Positions 1 to 4,419 of a stretch of 7,003 bases of DNA are shown in pieces. The DNA comes from Rhodospirillaceae bacterium (GTDB lineage: Bacteria; Pseudomonadota; Alphaproteobacteria; Micavibrionales; Micavibrionaceae): positions 1 through 7,003 of the forward strand of contig DMIT01000107.1 of NCBI GenBank assembly GCA_003452275.1, written 5' to 3'. The notes below the pieces were generated by a model. The model made no database searches and was not told the origin of the DNA. It saw only the letters and a program-made list of their open reading frames with translations. Both the position numbers and the translations under genes were made by a program. The first letter of the stretch is position 1. Every line of letters begins with the position of its first letter.

Positions 1-31
1 TTCTGGAACTATAGCCAATTCAAATAACAAT

Positions 32-61
32 CCGTCATTCTGGCGAAAGCCGCAATGACGG
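32..61. repeat. REP-like palindromic hairpin
   Basis: Inverted repeat with 8-bp outer arms (CCGTCATT and AATGACGG), a 2-nt mismatch, an inner GGC/GCC stem and a GAAA loop. It lies just beyond the stop of the HAD hydrolase gene. It shares the GTCATTC(C/T)(A/G)GCG(A/C)AAGC pattern with a second hairpin near position 6870. Such elements are scattered through intergenic DNA of many Proteobacteria. It could protect the 3' end of the minus-strand mRNA or act as a weak terminator, although no T-run follows. Confidence 0.7.
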
Positions 62-73
62 TGCGTTAAAGAT

Positions 74-763
74 CTATGATTCTAATTTGAATTGACTGCC
101 TAATCCCAAAATCGACGGTAAGTCCGATAATTCATGAATGACATGATGCGTCGGGCTTTTGCGCAGGCGCTCTTCACTAAAGCATCCCCATGTAACGGAT
201 ACACAGGTCATGCCCATTTGATCGGCAATTTCCGGTTCTTCGAGAGAATCGCCGATGATAAAGGCATCCTTGGCATCATATGCATTATCCGTCATAACTT
301 TTTGTAAGCGATCAAGTTTGGTCATCTTGGTGATTTCTTCGCTGCGGAAAACAGGATTGCCGCAAATATGTTTGAACTTGCTGTGAACATGCAGACGTGC
401 CAATTGTTCTTCCAGATGTTCCTGCACATGATTGCTTAAAATCATCAGGGTTAATCCGTGATCGAGCAGATGATCCAGCATTTCCATCGCGCCACGGCGC
501 AGGAAGGCTTTCTCCTGTTCTTTTTTGTAAGTCTCCATAAAGGCATCATTGAATTTAGCTGTTTGCGAAAGATATGTATCGGTATCAATGCCATTGCGGT
601 TATAAAAATGGATCAATGGGAAATCCATCGTTTCGCGATATTGTTCGATGGTGATGGGCGCGCGTCCTGCCACTGCAAAGGTCGCATTCGACCCCGCATG
701 ATTGGCGAATGAATCGTCGATCAATGTTCCGTTCCAGTCAAAGATAGCCAGTTTATATGTCAT
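74..763 (-). CDS. HAD-superfamily hydrolase (phosphatase-like)
   Basis: A 229-residue soluble protein of the haloacid dehalogenase superfamily, most likely a small-molecule phosphatase; the substrate is not evident. Motif I is FDWNGTL with the nucleophile Asp at residue 9. Motif II is the hydrophobic strand ending in Ser110-Asn111, motif III probably Lys146 or Lys149, and motif IV IIGDSLEE (Gly171-Asp172 to Glu176). Residues about 15-90 form the helical cap. The Asp two places after the nucleophile, usually the general acid/base, is Asn11 here, so catalysis may be altered, although DWNGTL variants do occur in the superfamily. The gene begins 34 bp after the dioxygenase stop on the same strand, so co-transcription is likely. 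A GGAT sequence 10-13 nt upstream is the only ribosome-site candidate and lies within a small hairpin. Confidence 0.9.
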   Translation of the reverse strand: MTYKLAIFDWNGTLIDDSFANHAGSNATFAVAGRAPITIEQYRETMDFPLIHFYNRNGIDTDTYLSQTAKFNDAFMETYKKEQEKAFLRRGAMEMLDHLLDHGLTLMILSNHVQEHLEEQLARLHVHSKFKHICGNPVFRSEEITKMTKLDRLQKVMTDNAYDAKDAFIIGDSLEEPEIADQMGMTCVSVTWGCFSEERLRKSPTHHVIHELSDLPSILGLGSQFKLES

Positions 764-769
764 GCTTCA

Positions 770-789
770 ATCATCCTATGCCGGATGAT
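770..789 (-). promoter_or_regulatory. hairpin over the HAD gene ribosome-binding region
   Basis: A perfect 7-bp inverted repeat (ATCATCC and GGATGAT around a 6-nt loop) sits between the dioxygenase stop and the HAD start codon. In the minus-strand mRNA its second arm carries the GGAU stretch that is the only ribosome-site candidate for the HAD gene, so folding could lower translation. The structure is seen in the sequence; the regulatory effect is inferred. Confidence 0.35.
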
Positions 790-797
790 GATAGAGG

Positions 798-1595
798 TTA
801 TTTTCCTCTAAAGCTATAAGCATCCATGGCAAGTATGGAATGATGGTAACTGCGGTGAAGTGTGGAGGATGTTATTGATTCATGATTGCCAATTCCCGCA
901 CCCATTGCGGCAAACAGCGGTAACAAATGCTCCTCTGTCGGATGGTTTTCGCGTGCATAGGGTGCCATCTCACGGTAATTCAGCAACGCCTCGACATCAT
1001 TGGCCGCGATTTTTGCATTCATCCATTCGGCAAATGCGGTGACCCATGGCGCAGGGATGGCGTCCAGTTCCTGACCTTTGAATTCATAAAGATTATGGGT
1101 GAACGACCCCGACCCGATCAGCAATCCTTTATCGCCAAGAATAGGGGATAACGCTTTCCCGACCGCGTACAGATCGCGCGGCGAACTGGTCTTCGGGATG
1201 GATATTTGCAGGACAGGGATATCGGCCTCCGGAAAGGCCAGTTTCAATGGTATCCATGCCCCATGATCCAACCCCCGCAACGGATCAACCGCTATCGCAA
1301 TCCCCGCTTGACCCAACACCGCCTGAATATCCGCGGCAAGCTGTGGGTCACCCGCAGCAGGATAGGTCATCTGATGCAGACGCGGATCAAACCCGCCAAA
1401 ATCATGAATGGTCTTGGGCGCAGGCGACCCCGTTACCTTTAACCCATGACTCTCCCAATGGGCCGATACCACAATGATAAAGTCAGGCCGCCCTGTAATG
1501 CCTTGCAATCCCCTCAGAAAATCATGCGCCGGCGATGGATCCAGCATAATCATAGGGGAACCGTGAGATAAAAAAATCGGAGAAAGAGATGTCAT
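798..1595 (-). CDS. ygiD: class III extradiol dioxygenase, DODA/YgiD (LigB) family
   Basis: A 265-residue cytosolic protein close in length to E. coli YgiD (4,5-DOPA extradiol dioxygenase). The family uses a single metal (non-haem Fe or Zn) to open catechol-type rings; the natural substrate here is unknown. Visible motifs are FLSHGSPM (His11), VVSAHWES (His46), IHDFGGF (His64), GLDHGAW (His111), GSFTHNLY (His167) and NHPTEEHLLPL (His218, His223). By family precedent His11, His46 and His223 are the likely metal ligands, with His111 and His167 near the active site. The N terminus matches the family, with HGSP about 10 residues in. The start lies only 25 bp beyond the rplT terminator, so the gene needs its own promoter or read-through; a TATATT about 12 bp upstream of the ATG is a weak -10 candidate. 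It is probably transcribed with the HAD gene downstream. The symbol marks family membership, not proven orthology. Confidence 0.9.
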   Translation of the reverse strand: MTSLSPIFLSHGSPMIMLDPSPAHDFLRGLQGITGRPDFIIVVSAHWESHGLKVTGSPAPKTIHDFGGFDPRLHQMTYPAAGDPQLAADIQAVLGQAGIAIAVDPLRGLDHGAWIPLKLAFPEADIPVLQISIPKTSSPRDLYAVGKALSPILGDKGLLIGSGSFTHNLYEFKGQELDAIPAPWVTAFAEWMNAKIAANDVEALLNYREMAPYARENHPTEEHLLPLFAAMGAGIGNHESITSSTLHRSYHHSILAMDAYSFRGK

Positions 1596-1620
1596 CTATC
1601 CAATATAGTTTGCTGAAATG

Positions 1621-1648
1621 AAAAAGGCAGCCCACAGGCTGCCTTTTT
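1621..1648 (-). terminator. Rho-independent terminator after rplT
   Basis: A perfect 12-bp stem (AAAAAGGCAGCC and GGCTGCCTTTTT) with a 4-nt loop. The G/C-rich core is flanked by an A-run and a T-run, so it can act on both strands. It sits 18 bp after the rplT stop and marks the end of the rpmI-rplT unit on the minus strand. Confidence 0.93.
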
Positions 1649-1666
1649 AAATGTATAGAGTAACAA

Positions 1667-2044
1667 TTAGGCGGCTTTTTTAGCAGCTTCGAGGGCTTTT
1701 TGGGCTTGGTCGAAAACTGATTTGAAAGCTGCGGCATCGTTCACTGCGATTTCGGCCAGAACTTTGCGGTCGATGGTGATACCTGCCAGATGAACGCCGT
1801 TCATGAAGCGGGCATAGGTCAGGCCATGTTCACGGGCGGCAGCGTTGATACGTTGAATCCACAGGGAGCGGAAATCACGTTTTTTGTTGCGGCGGTCGCG
1901 GTATGCATAGCGCAGAGCTTTTTCAACGCGTTGCAGAGCGATACGGTAACAATTACTGGAGCGACCGCGGTAACCTTTGGCCAGTTTCAGGATTTTGGTG
2001 TGACGGGCGTGAGCGCGTGGGGAACCTTTTTTTACACGAGACAT
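1667..2044 (-). CDS. rplT: 50S ribosomal protein L20
   Basis: A 125-residue, strongly basic protein that binds 23S rRNA early in large-subunit assembly; in several bacteria it also represses its own operon. The signature runs throughout: [14 protein letters not shown] at residues 2-15, [10 protein letters not shown] around 19-28, [18 protein letters not shown] around 47-64, then [18 protein letters not shown] and [12 protein letters not shown]. It is slightly longer than the usual 117-120 residues because of an Ala/Lys-rich C terminus. The start is firm: a strong Shine-Dalgarno (GAGGAGG) lies 8 nt upstream, directly after the rpmI stop. The intergenic gap is 15 bp, so the two genes form one operon, which ends at the terminator at 1621-1648. 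Neither pheS/pheT nor infC is adjacent. Confidence 0.98.
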   Translation of the reverse strand: MSRVKKGSPRAHARHTKILKLAKGYRGRSSNCYRIALQRVEKALRYAYRDRRNKKRDFRSLWIQRINAAAREHGLTYARFMNGVHLAGITIDRKVLAEIAVNDAAAFKSVFDQAQKALEAAKKAA

Positions 2045-2059
2045 TTATGCATCCTCCTC

Positions 2060-2308
2060 TTAATCCAGCACGATAGGCGCTGGGTTGTGGTTTGTTTTCT
2101 TGAGACCGCGGCTGTAAGGCAGGAAGTTTTCAAGAATGATGCGTCCGTCCATTTCGGCAAGGATTGAAGTCCCGCGAGCTTTACGTTTCATCGATTTTGG
2201 TTTGTTCATTTGCATGTGGCGCATTTTGGCAGGTTTGAATTTAACCTTACCAGAACCGTTCACCATAAAACGCTTTTTGGCAGCGCTTTTTGTTTTCATT
2301 TTCGGCAT
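2060..2308 (-). CDS. rpmI: 50S ribosomal protein L35, C-terminally extended
   Basis: A small basic component of the large ribosomal subunit. The N terminus PKMKTKSAAKKRF followed by GSGKVKF is the L35 signature, and the family's usual end (hydrophobic stretch plus LPY) is at about residues 57-65. L35 is normally 64-66 residues; here the frame runs to 82, adding a tail from about residue 66 that contains SRGLKKTNHNPAPIVLD. The start is supported by AAGGAG a few bases upstream of the ATG. It is the first gene of the rpmI-rplT operon. infC, the usual upstream neighbour, is absent and replaced by a divergent promoter region. Confidence 0.96.
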   Translation of the reverse strand: MPKMKTKSAAKKRFMVNGSGKVKFKPAKMRHMQMNKPKSMKRKARGTSILAEMDGRIILENFLPYSRGLKKTNHNPAPIVLD

Positions 2309-2336
2309 TTTCTTCTCCTTAAATAGTTGTTTAACA

Positions 2337-2396
2337 CCTGAATTTCTGGAGTCCCATCGAGGCAGCCGATTTTTCGCCAGATGAGAGAAATTCAGG
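2337..2396 (-). promoter_or_regulatory. structured 5' leader of rpmI-rplT
   Basis: An 11-bp perfect inverted repeat (CCTGAATTTCT and AGAAATTCAGG) encloses 38 nt that can fold further: a CATC/GATG pairing and an inner CGA/TCG hairpin with an A-rich loop. The outer arm begins within a few bases of the predicted rpmI transcript start, so nearly the whole structure lies in the leader, ending about 28 nt before the start codon. L20 controls its own operon through RNA structures in E. coli and Bacillus; a similar role here is inferred. Confidence 0.5.
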
Positions 2397-2405
2397 AACA
2401 GAGGG

Positions 2406-2435
2406 GTTATACACAGGAAGAGAGGGGAAAAGCAA
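2406..2435 (-). promoter_or_regulatory. candidate promoter for rpmI-rplT
   Basis: On the minus strand a -10 TATAAC (2406-2411, one base from consensus) lies 18 bp from a weaker -35 TTGCTT (2430-2435). Transcription would start at about 2399-2400, leaving a leader of about 90 nt that opens with the long hairpin. Confidence 0.5.
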
Positions 2436-2476
2436 GTGATTCTTGCATCCTTCTTGGCTTCTTTTTGAAAATTTAT

Positions 2477-2504
2477 TTGACAGAAGATAATTGTTTATTA
2501 TAGA
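2477..2504 (+). promoter_or_regulatory. promoter of the 113-residue unknown gene
   Basis: A perfect -35 TTGACA (2477-2482), a 16-bp spacer and a -10 TATAGA (2499-2504). The start site would be near 2510, about 20 nt before the ATG at 2533, with the ribosome-binding AAAGG between. This is a sigma-70-type promoter divergent from rpmI. Confidence 0.7.
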
Positions 2505-2532
2505 AAATAACTAACAGAGAAAGGTGCAAAAA

Positions 2533-2874
2533 ATGAAAGATCCGATTATCCCAAACGTCATTTATAGTGTTGGCGAGCTGAGAGACGCTTTTATTGCCGC
2601 CAAAGCAAACTGTGTAAGGGAGGCATTGGCAGAGCGGGATTTCGGAAAGACTCCCTGTTACTGCCGGGCCGTTAACGTAATTAAGTCTTTGGAAATGTTA
2701 GGGCATTTTCAGAATGCACAATTTATAGGGCTGTCTGCTCCACCTAGCGAATTATCTATGGCTTTGGGGGACGAATCCCAGCCATTTTACGAAAGCTATG
2801 CCCGCTCCCAATACGCTCTTATGACAGCAGAAGAGGTTGCGGAATACCCTGCTGCCATGCGCAAACCAGGCTAG
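2533..2874 (+). CDS. hypothetical protein, 113 residues
   Basis: I do not recognise this protein. It is a mixed, apparently soluble protein with no signal peptide or membrane segment. Residues about 13-35 and 45-60 look helical, it has three cysteines (27, 42 and 44, the last two in PCYC), and the C-terminal part is rich in Tyr, Ser and Ala. I chose ATG at 2533 rather than GTG at 2524 because AAAGG ends 8 nt upstream of the ATG and overlaps the GTG. A clear promoter upstream and a ribosome site support a real, independently expressed gene. It ends in a stop shared with the convergent gpt-like gene, and no terminator is visible between them. PCYC might suggest metal binding or a disulfide, but nothing confirms it. 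Confidence 0.75.
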   Translation: MKDPIIPNVIYSVGELRDAFIAAKANCVREALAERDFGKTPCYCRAVNVIKSLEMLGHFQNAQFIGLSAPPSELSMALGDESQPFYESYARSQYALMTAEEVAEYPAAMRKPG

Positions 2875-3362
2875 TTAAACTCTTTCAGATGCCCGCCGAT
2901 AGCGTCCATGATATGCGGCGGGAAATCCTGATCTTCCCATGGCAGATAAATCCATGTGTCCTGCGTTGTCTCTGATGCATAAAAATCGGTATAAGGCTTG
3001 CCCGCCGGTTTGGTATGAAGGCAGGCATAGGTGGCATCGGGCAATAAGGCGCGCAAGGCCTTGAATGTATTCCCCGTATCCGATAAATCATCGACAATCA
3101 GGCAGTTTTTCCCTGTGCCGATATCTGCGGGCATGTTTAAGACACGCGCTTCCGATTGCGCCTGATGGTCGTAACTTTGGACGCTGACCGTATCAATGAC
3201 GCGGATATCCAGTTCACGAGCCACCAGACAGGCCGGAACCATGCCGCCACGGGTGACGGCTATCAACCTGTCCCATTTTTGCCCTGATACACGCAATTTT
3301 TCGCACAGGGTTTTGGATAAGATGTGGATTTCATTCCATGAGACGGGTAAATCGACAGGCAT
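2871..3362 (-). CDS. gpt: xanthine/guanine phosphoribosyltransferase
   Basis: A type I phosphoribosyltransferase that joins guanine, xanthine or hypoxanthine to PRPP for purine salvage. It resembles E. coli Gpt (152 residues) throughout. Numbered from this start, the landmarks are VSW near residue 8, AVTRGGMVPA (35-44), the DTVSVQSYDH segment (57-66), the PRPP loop LIVDDLSDTGNT (88-99), HTKPAGKP (116-123, base/phosphate side) and QDTWIYLPW (134-142). I start at the second Met (163 residues): a GGAAG lies 8 nt before it, whereas the upstream ATG at 3377 has no ribosome site and would only add MEAYF. The stop overlaps that of the convergent unknown gene. The family usually acts as a cytosolic or membrane-associated homotetramer. 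Confidence 0.92.
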   Translation of the reverse strand: MPVDLPVSWNEIHILSKTLCEKLRVSGQKWDRLIAVTRGGMVPACLVARELDIRVIDTVSVQSYDHQAQSEARVLNMPADIGTGKNCLIVDDLSDTGNTFKALRALLPDATYACLHTKPAGKPYTDFYASETTQDTWIYLPWEDQDFPPHIMDAIGGHLKEFN

Positions 3363-3437
3363 AAAGTAGGCTTCCATTCATAAGGTTGCGAATTGATCTG
3401 TCTCTTTGATAAATGACCTGATGCTCAAAAAAAAGCA

Positions 3438-3453
3438 AAAAAATGCATTTTTT
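3438..3453. repeat. AT-rich perfect palindrome upstream of gpt
   Basis: Sixteen-base perfect palindrome: an A-run, TGCA, then a T-run. It lies about 75 bp upstream of the gpt start. It could be a binding site or a bent, easily melted segment; no function is shown. The rest of 3363-3593 is AT-rich and shows no convincing gene. Confidence 0.4.
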
Positions 3454-3467
3454 ATGAAAATATATTA

Positions 3468-3488
3468 ATTAAGGCATGATTAAGGCAT
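3468..3488. repeat. tandem 10-bp direct repeat (ATTAAGGCAT, 11-bp period)
   Basis: ATTAAGGCAT occurs at 3468-3477 and again at 3479-3488, one helical turn apart. Two same-face copies are typical of a protein binding site. On the minus strand they lie just upstream of a TATATT (-10-like, around 3461-3466) that could drive gpt. Both the site and its role are inferred. Confidence 0.4.
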
Positions 3489-3593
3489 AAATCGCCCAAA
3501 GAATCGCCATATTTATATGTGATATTAAGAATATAAGGATTTTTAGTTTCAGCTTAAAAACTTTATACCAAACACCAAAACACACACACGCTT

Positions 3594-3639
3594 AAAGCCC
3601 GATGCTTGTTCCTCCTCGCGTCGGGTTTTAGTTTTTATG
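3594..3639 (+). terminator. orphan Rho-independent terminator, possible sRNA 3' end
   Basis: A 12-bp stem (AAAGCCCGATGC with GCGTCGGGTTTT, two G-U pairs) around a 12-nt loop, followed by two T-runs. On the plus strand it is a strong intrinsic terminator, yet no plus-strand gene precedes it: upstream is gpt on the other strand. The loop contains CCTCCTC, complementary to a Shine-Dalgarno sequence, as in some alphaproteobacterial small RNAs. It may end an unannotated short RNA; a TTTATA at about 3562-3567 is a weak -10 candidate. Confidence 0.6.
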
Positions 3640-3671
3640 TATTTCCTAATCATCCTGAAAAAGTTTAATTG

Positions 3672-3704
3672 CGAAGTGACGAAGTTTTTTCTTGCATCTC
3701 TTTT
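3672..3704. repeat. dispersed CGAAGTnACGAAG-T6 repeat, copy 1
   Basis: CGAAGTGACGAAG followed by six T and a C/T-rich tail. A second copy in the same orientation is at 6966-6998, with the same core and one differing base in the head. Both copies lie in non-coding DNA. Confidence 0.55.
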
Positions 3705-3764
3705 CATATTGGAATAATGCTCGCGCAATTTTTGAAACATCCAACATATTTCGAGGTGCGATTG

Positions 3765-3941
3765 ATGGCTAGAGACTTATTCGGTAAACCACCCACATTT
3801 CCTACTCCCCCCAAAACCACGGAGAGATTTAATGGGACAAGCTCTCCTTCCTCTCCGAAGCCGAATGAAAAGCCTGTCAATAATCACGGAAGCAATAGCG
3901 ACTGGTGGCCTGCCAATCCTCTTCCTTCCCCGCGTAAGTAA
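3765..3941 (+). CDS. possible small Pro/Ser/Asn-rich protein, 58 residues
   Basis: An unrecognised frame opening with MARDLFGKPP and ending in NSDWWPANPLPSPRK. The start is supported by GAGGTG 7 nt upstream of ATG 3765; the frame stays open further upstream but without a better start. The protein is hydrophilic, proline-rich and probably disordered, with a WW pair near the C terminus. It lies between the dispersed repeat and the ssrA promoter. A weak hairpin with AAACC/GGTTT arms (3945-3960) and a pyrimidine run follow the stop. No convincing promoter is visible, and composition alone does not prove coding, so this could be a chance frame in the ssrA upstream region. Confidence 0.4.
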   Translation: MARDLFGKPPTFPTPPKTTERFNGTSSPSSPKPNEKPVNNHGSNSDWWPANPLPSPRK

Positions 3942-3969
3942 GCTAAACCATCGGGGGTTTTCTCTCTTC

Positions 3970-3998
3970 TTGATTTCTGCCTTGTGAATCCCTATAAT
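3970..3998 (+). promoter_or_regulatory. ssrA promoter
   Basis: A -35 TTGATT (3970-3975), a 17-bp spacer and a perfect -10 TATAAT (3993-3998). Transcription would start at about 4004-4006, at the base of the hairpin that opens the acceptor piece. The near-consensus form fits the high expression of tmRNA. Confidence 0.85.
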
Positions 3999-4004
3999 AA
4001 AGGG

Positions 4005-4350
4005 GTCGGGGCAACCTGACTAAGATGCTAAACCCTTTATGGAATAGACGTCATGGACCCGGGGGCAGTGCCCGGCGGCTCCACCATGAATGGCCAATGA
4101 ACTGTTTGGAATGAAACAACTTTATTGACCATTGATGATGGGGCCGAAACAGGATCGACATGAGTAATAAAGATAAAGTCTGTATCCGTTTGAGACACGG
4201 TCGTATCCGTTCAAGCATAATAAATGCAAATGATAACGTACAAACCGTAGCAGCTAATGACAACTCTTTCGTTGTTGCTGGTGATAAAATCGCTGCTTAA
4301 TTGCGCCGATGAAGCTACATAATCCCTCTGGCTACGGCTAGGGGTGGGGC
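4005..4350 (+). ncRNA. ssrA: transfer-messenger RNA, circularly permuted two-piece form
   Basis: tmRNA rescues stalled ribosomes: charged with alanine, it enters the A site and then supplies a short frame encoding a degradation tag. The gene is permuted. The acceptor piece comes first: hairpin GUCGGG-GCAA-CCUGAC (4005-4020), T arm CCGGG/CCCGG with a 7-nt loop (4059-4075), acceptor strand CGGCTCC (4076-4082) and encoded ACCA (4083-4086). A spacer of about 53 nt (4087-4139) is presumably removed. The coding piece starts with GGGGCCG (4140-4146), which pairs over 7 bp with the acceptor strand (one G-U), then the D-like AAACAGGATCGAC. P2 pairs across the pieces: CATGA 4159-4163 with TCATG 4051-4055, and ATAAAG 4167-4172 with CTTTAT 4035-4040. 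A pseudoknot (GUCU/AGAC plus CCGU/ACGG, 4178-4200) precedes the tag. A hairpin with a UACG loop (4322-4345) closes the coding piece. The exact outer ends are estimates. Confidence 0.97.
4226..4300 (+). other. tmRNA tag reading frame
   Basis: Starting from the resume codon GCA (4226-4228), the frame encodes 24 residues in three blocks: ANDNVQTVA, then ANDNSFVVA, then GDKIAA, ending at TAA (4298-4300). Alphaproteobacterial tags characteristically begin with ANDN, and the IAA end fits the hydrophobic C-terminal signal read by ClpX. Alternatively translation resumes at the second ANDN (GCT 4253), giving a 15-residue tag of ordinary length. I favour the first, because the second would be more than 50 nt from the pseudoknot. 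Confidence 0.85.
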
Positions 4351-4400
4351 GTGGGGCGGCCTATCAACAGAACAGCCCCATTTTTATTGCGCCCCTTTTT
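4346..4400 (+). terminator. nested Rho-independent terminators of ssrA
   Basis: Two G/C stems share the region. The inner is TGGGGC (4352-4357) with GCCCCA (4375-4380), followed by TTTTTATT. The outer is GGGGCG (4346-4351) with CGCCCC (4390-4395), followed by TTTTT. Both end the plus-strand ssrA transcript before the convergent chemoreceptor gene. The minus strand shows no matching T-run, so the chemoreceptor gene has no obvious terminator here. Confidence 0.75.
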
Positions 4401-4419
4401 CTCCCTTATGCTTTTCCCT

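Noticed and set aside
1790..2384. Plus-strand frames antisense to rplT and rpmI
   Set aside because: Antisense of conserved ribosomal protein genes, with no start signals.
2524..2532. GTG start three codons upstream for the 113-residue gene
   Set aside because: The GTG overlaps the AAAGG ribosome site, which is correctly spaced for ATG 2533.
3549..3740. Minus-strand frame of 63 basic residues
   Set aside because: It runs through the terminator hairpin and the dispersed repeat, and has no ribosome site; composition follows the AT-rich DNA.
4087..4139. Spacer after a CCA end taken as an attachment site for an integrated element
   Set aside because: tmRNA genes are common integration targets, but the CCA here is internal to a permuted gene, and no integrase or duplicated 3' end is seen.
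4051..4263. Minus-strand frame of 70 residues across ssrA
   Set aside because: It lies inside the tmRNA gene; every conserved tmRNA element is explained on the plus strand.
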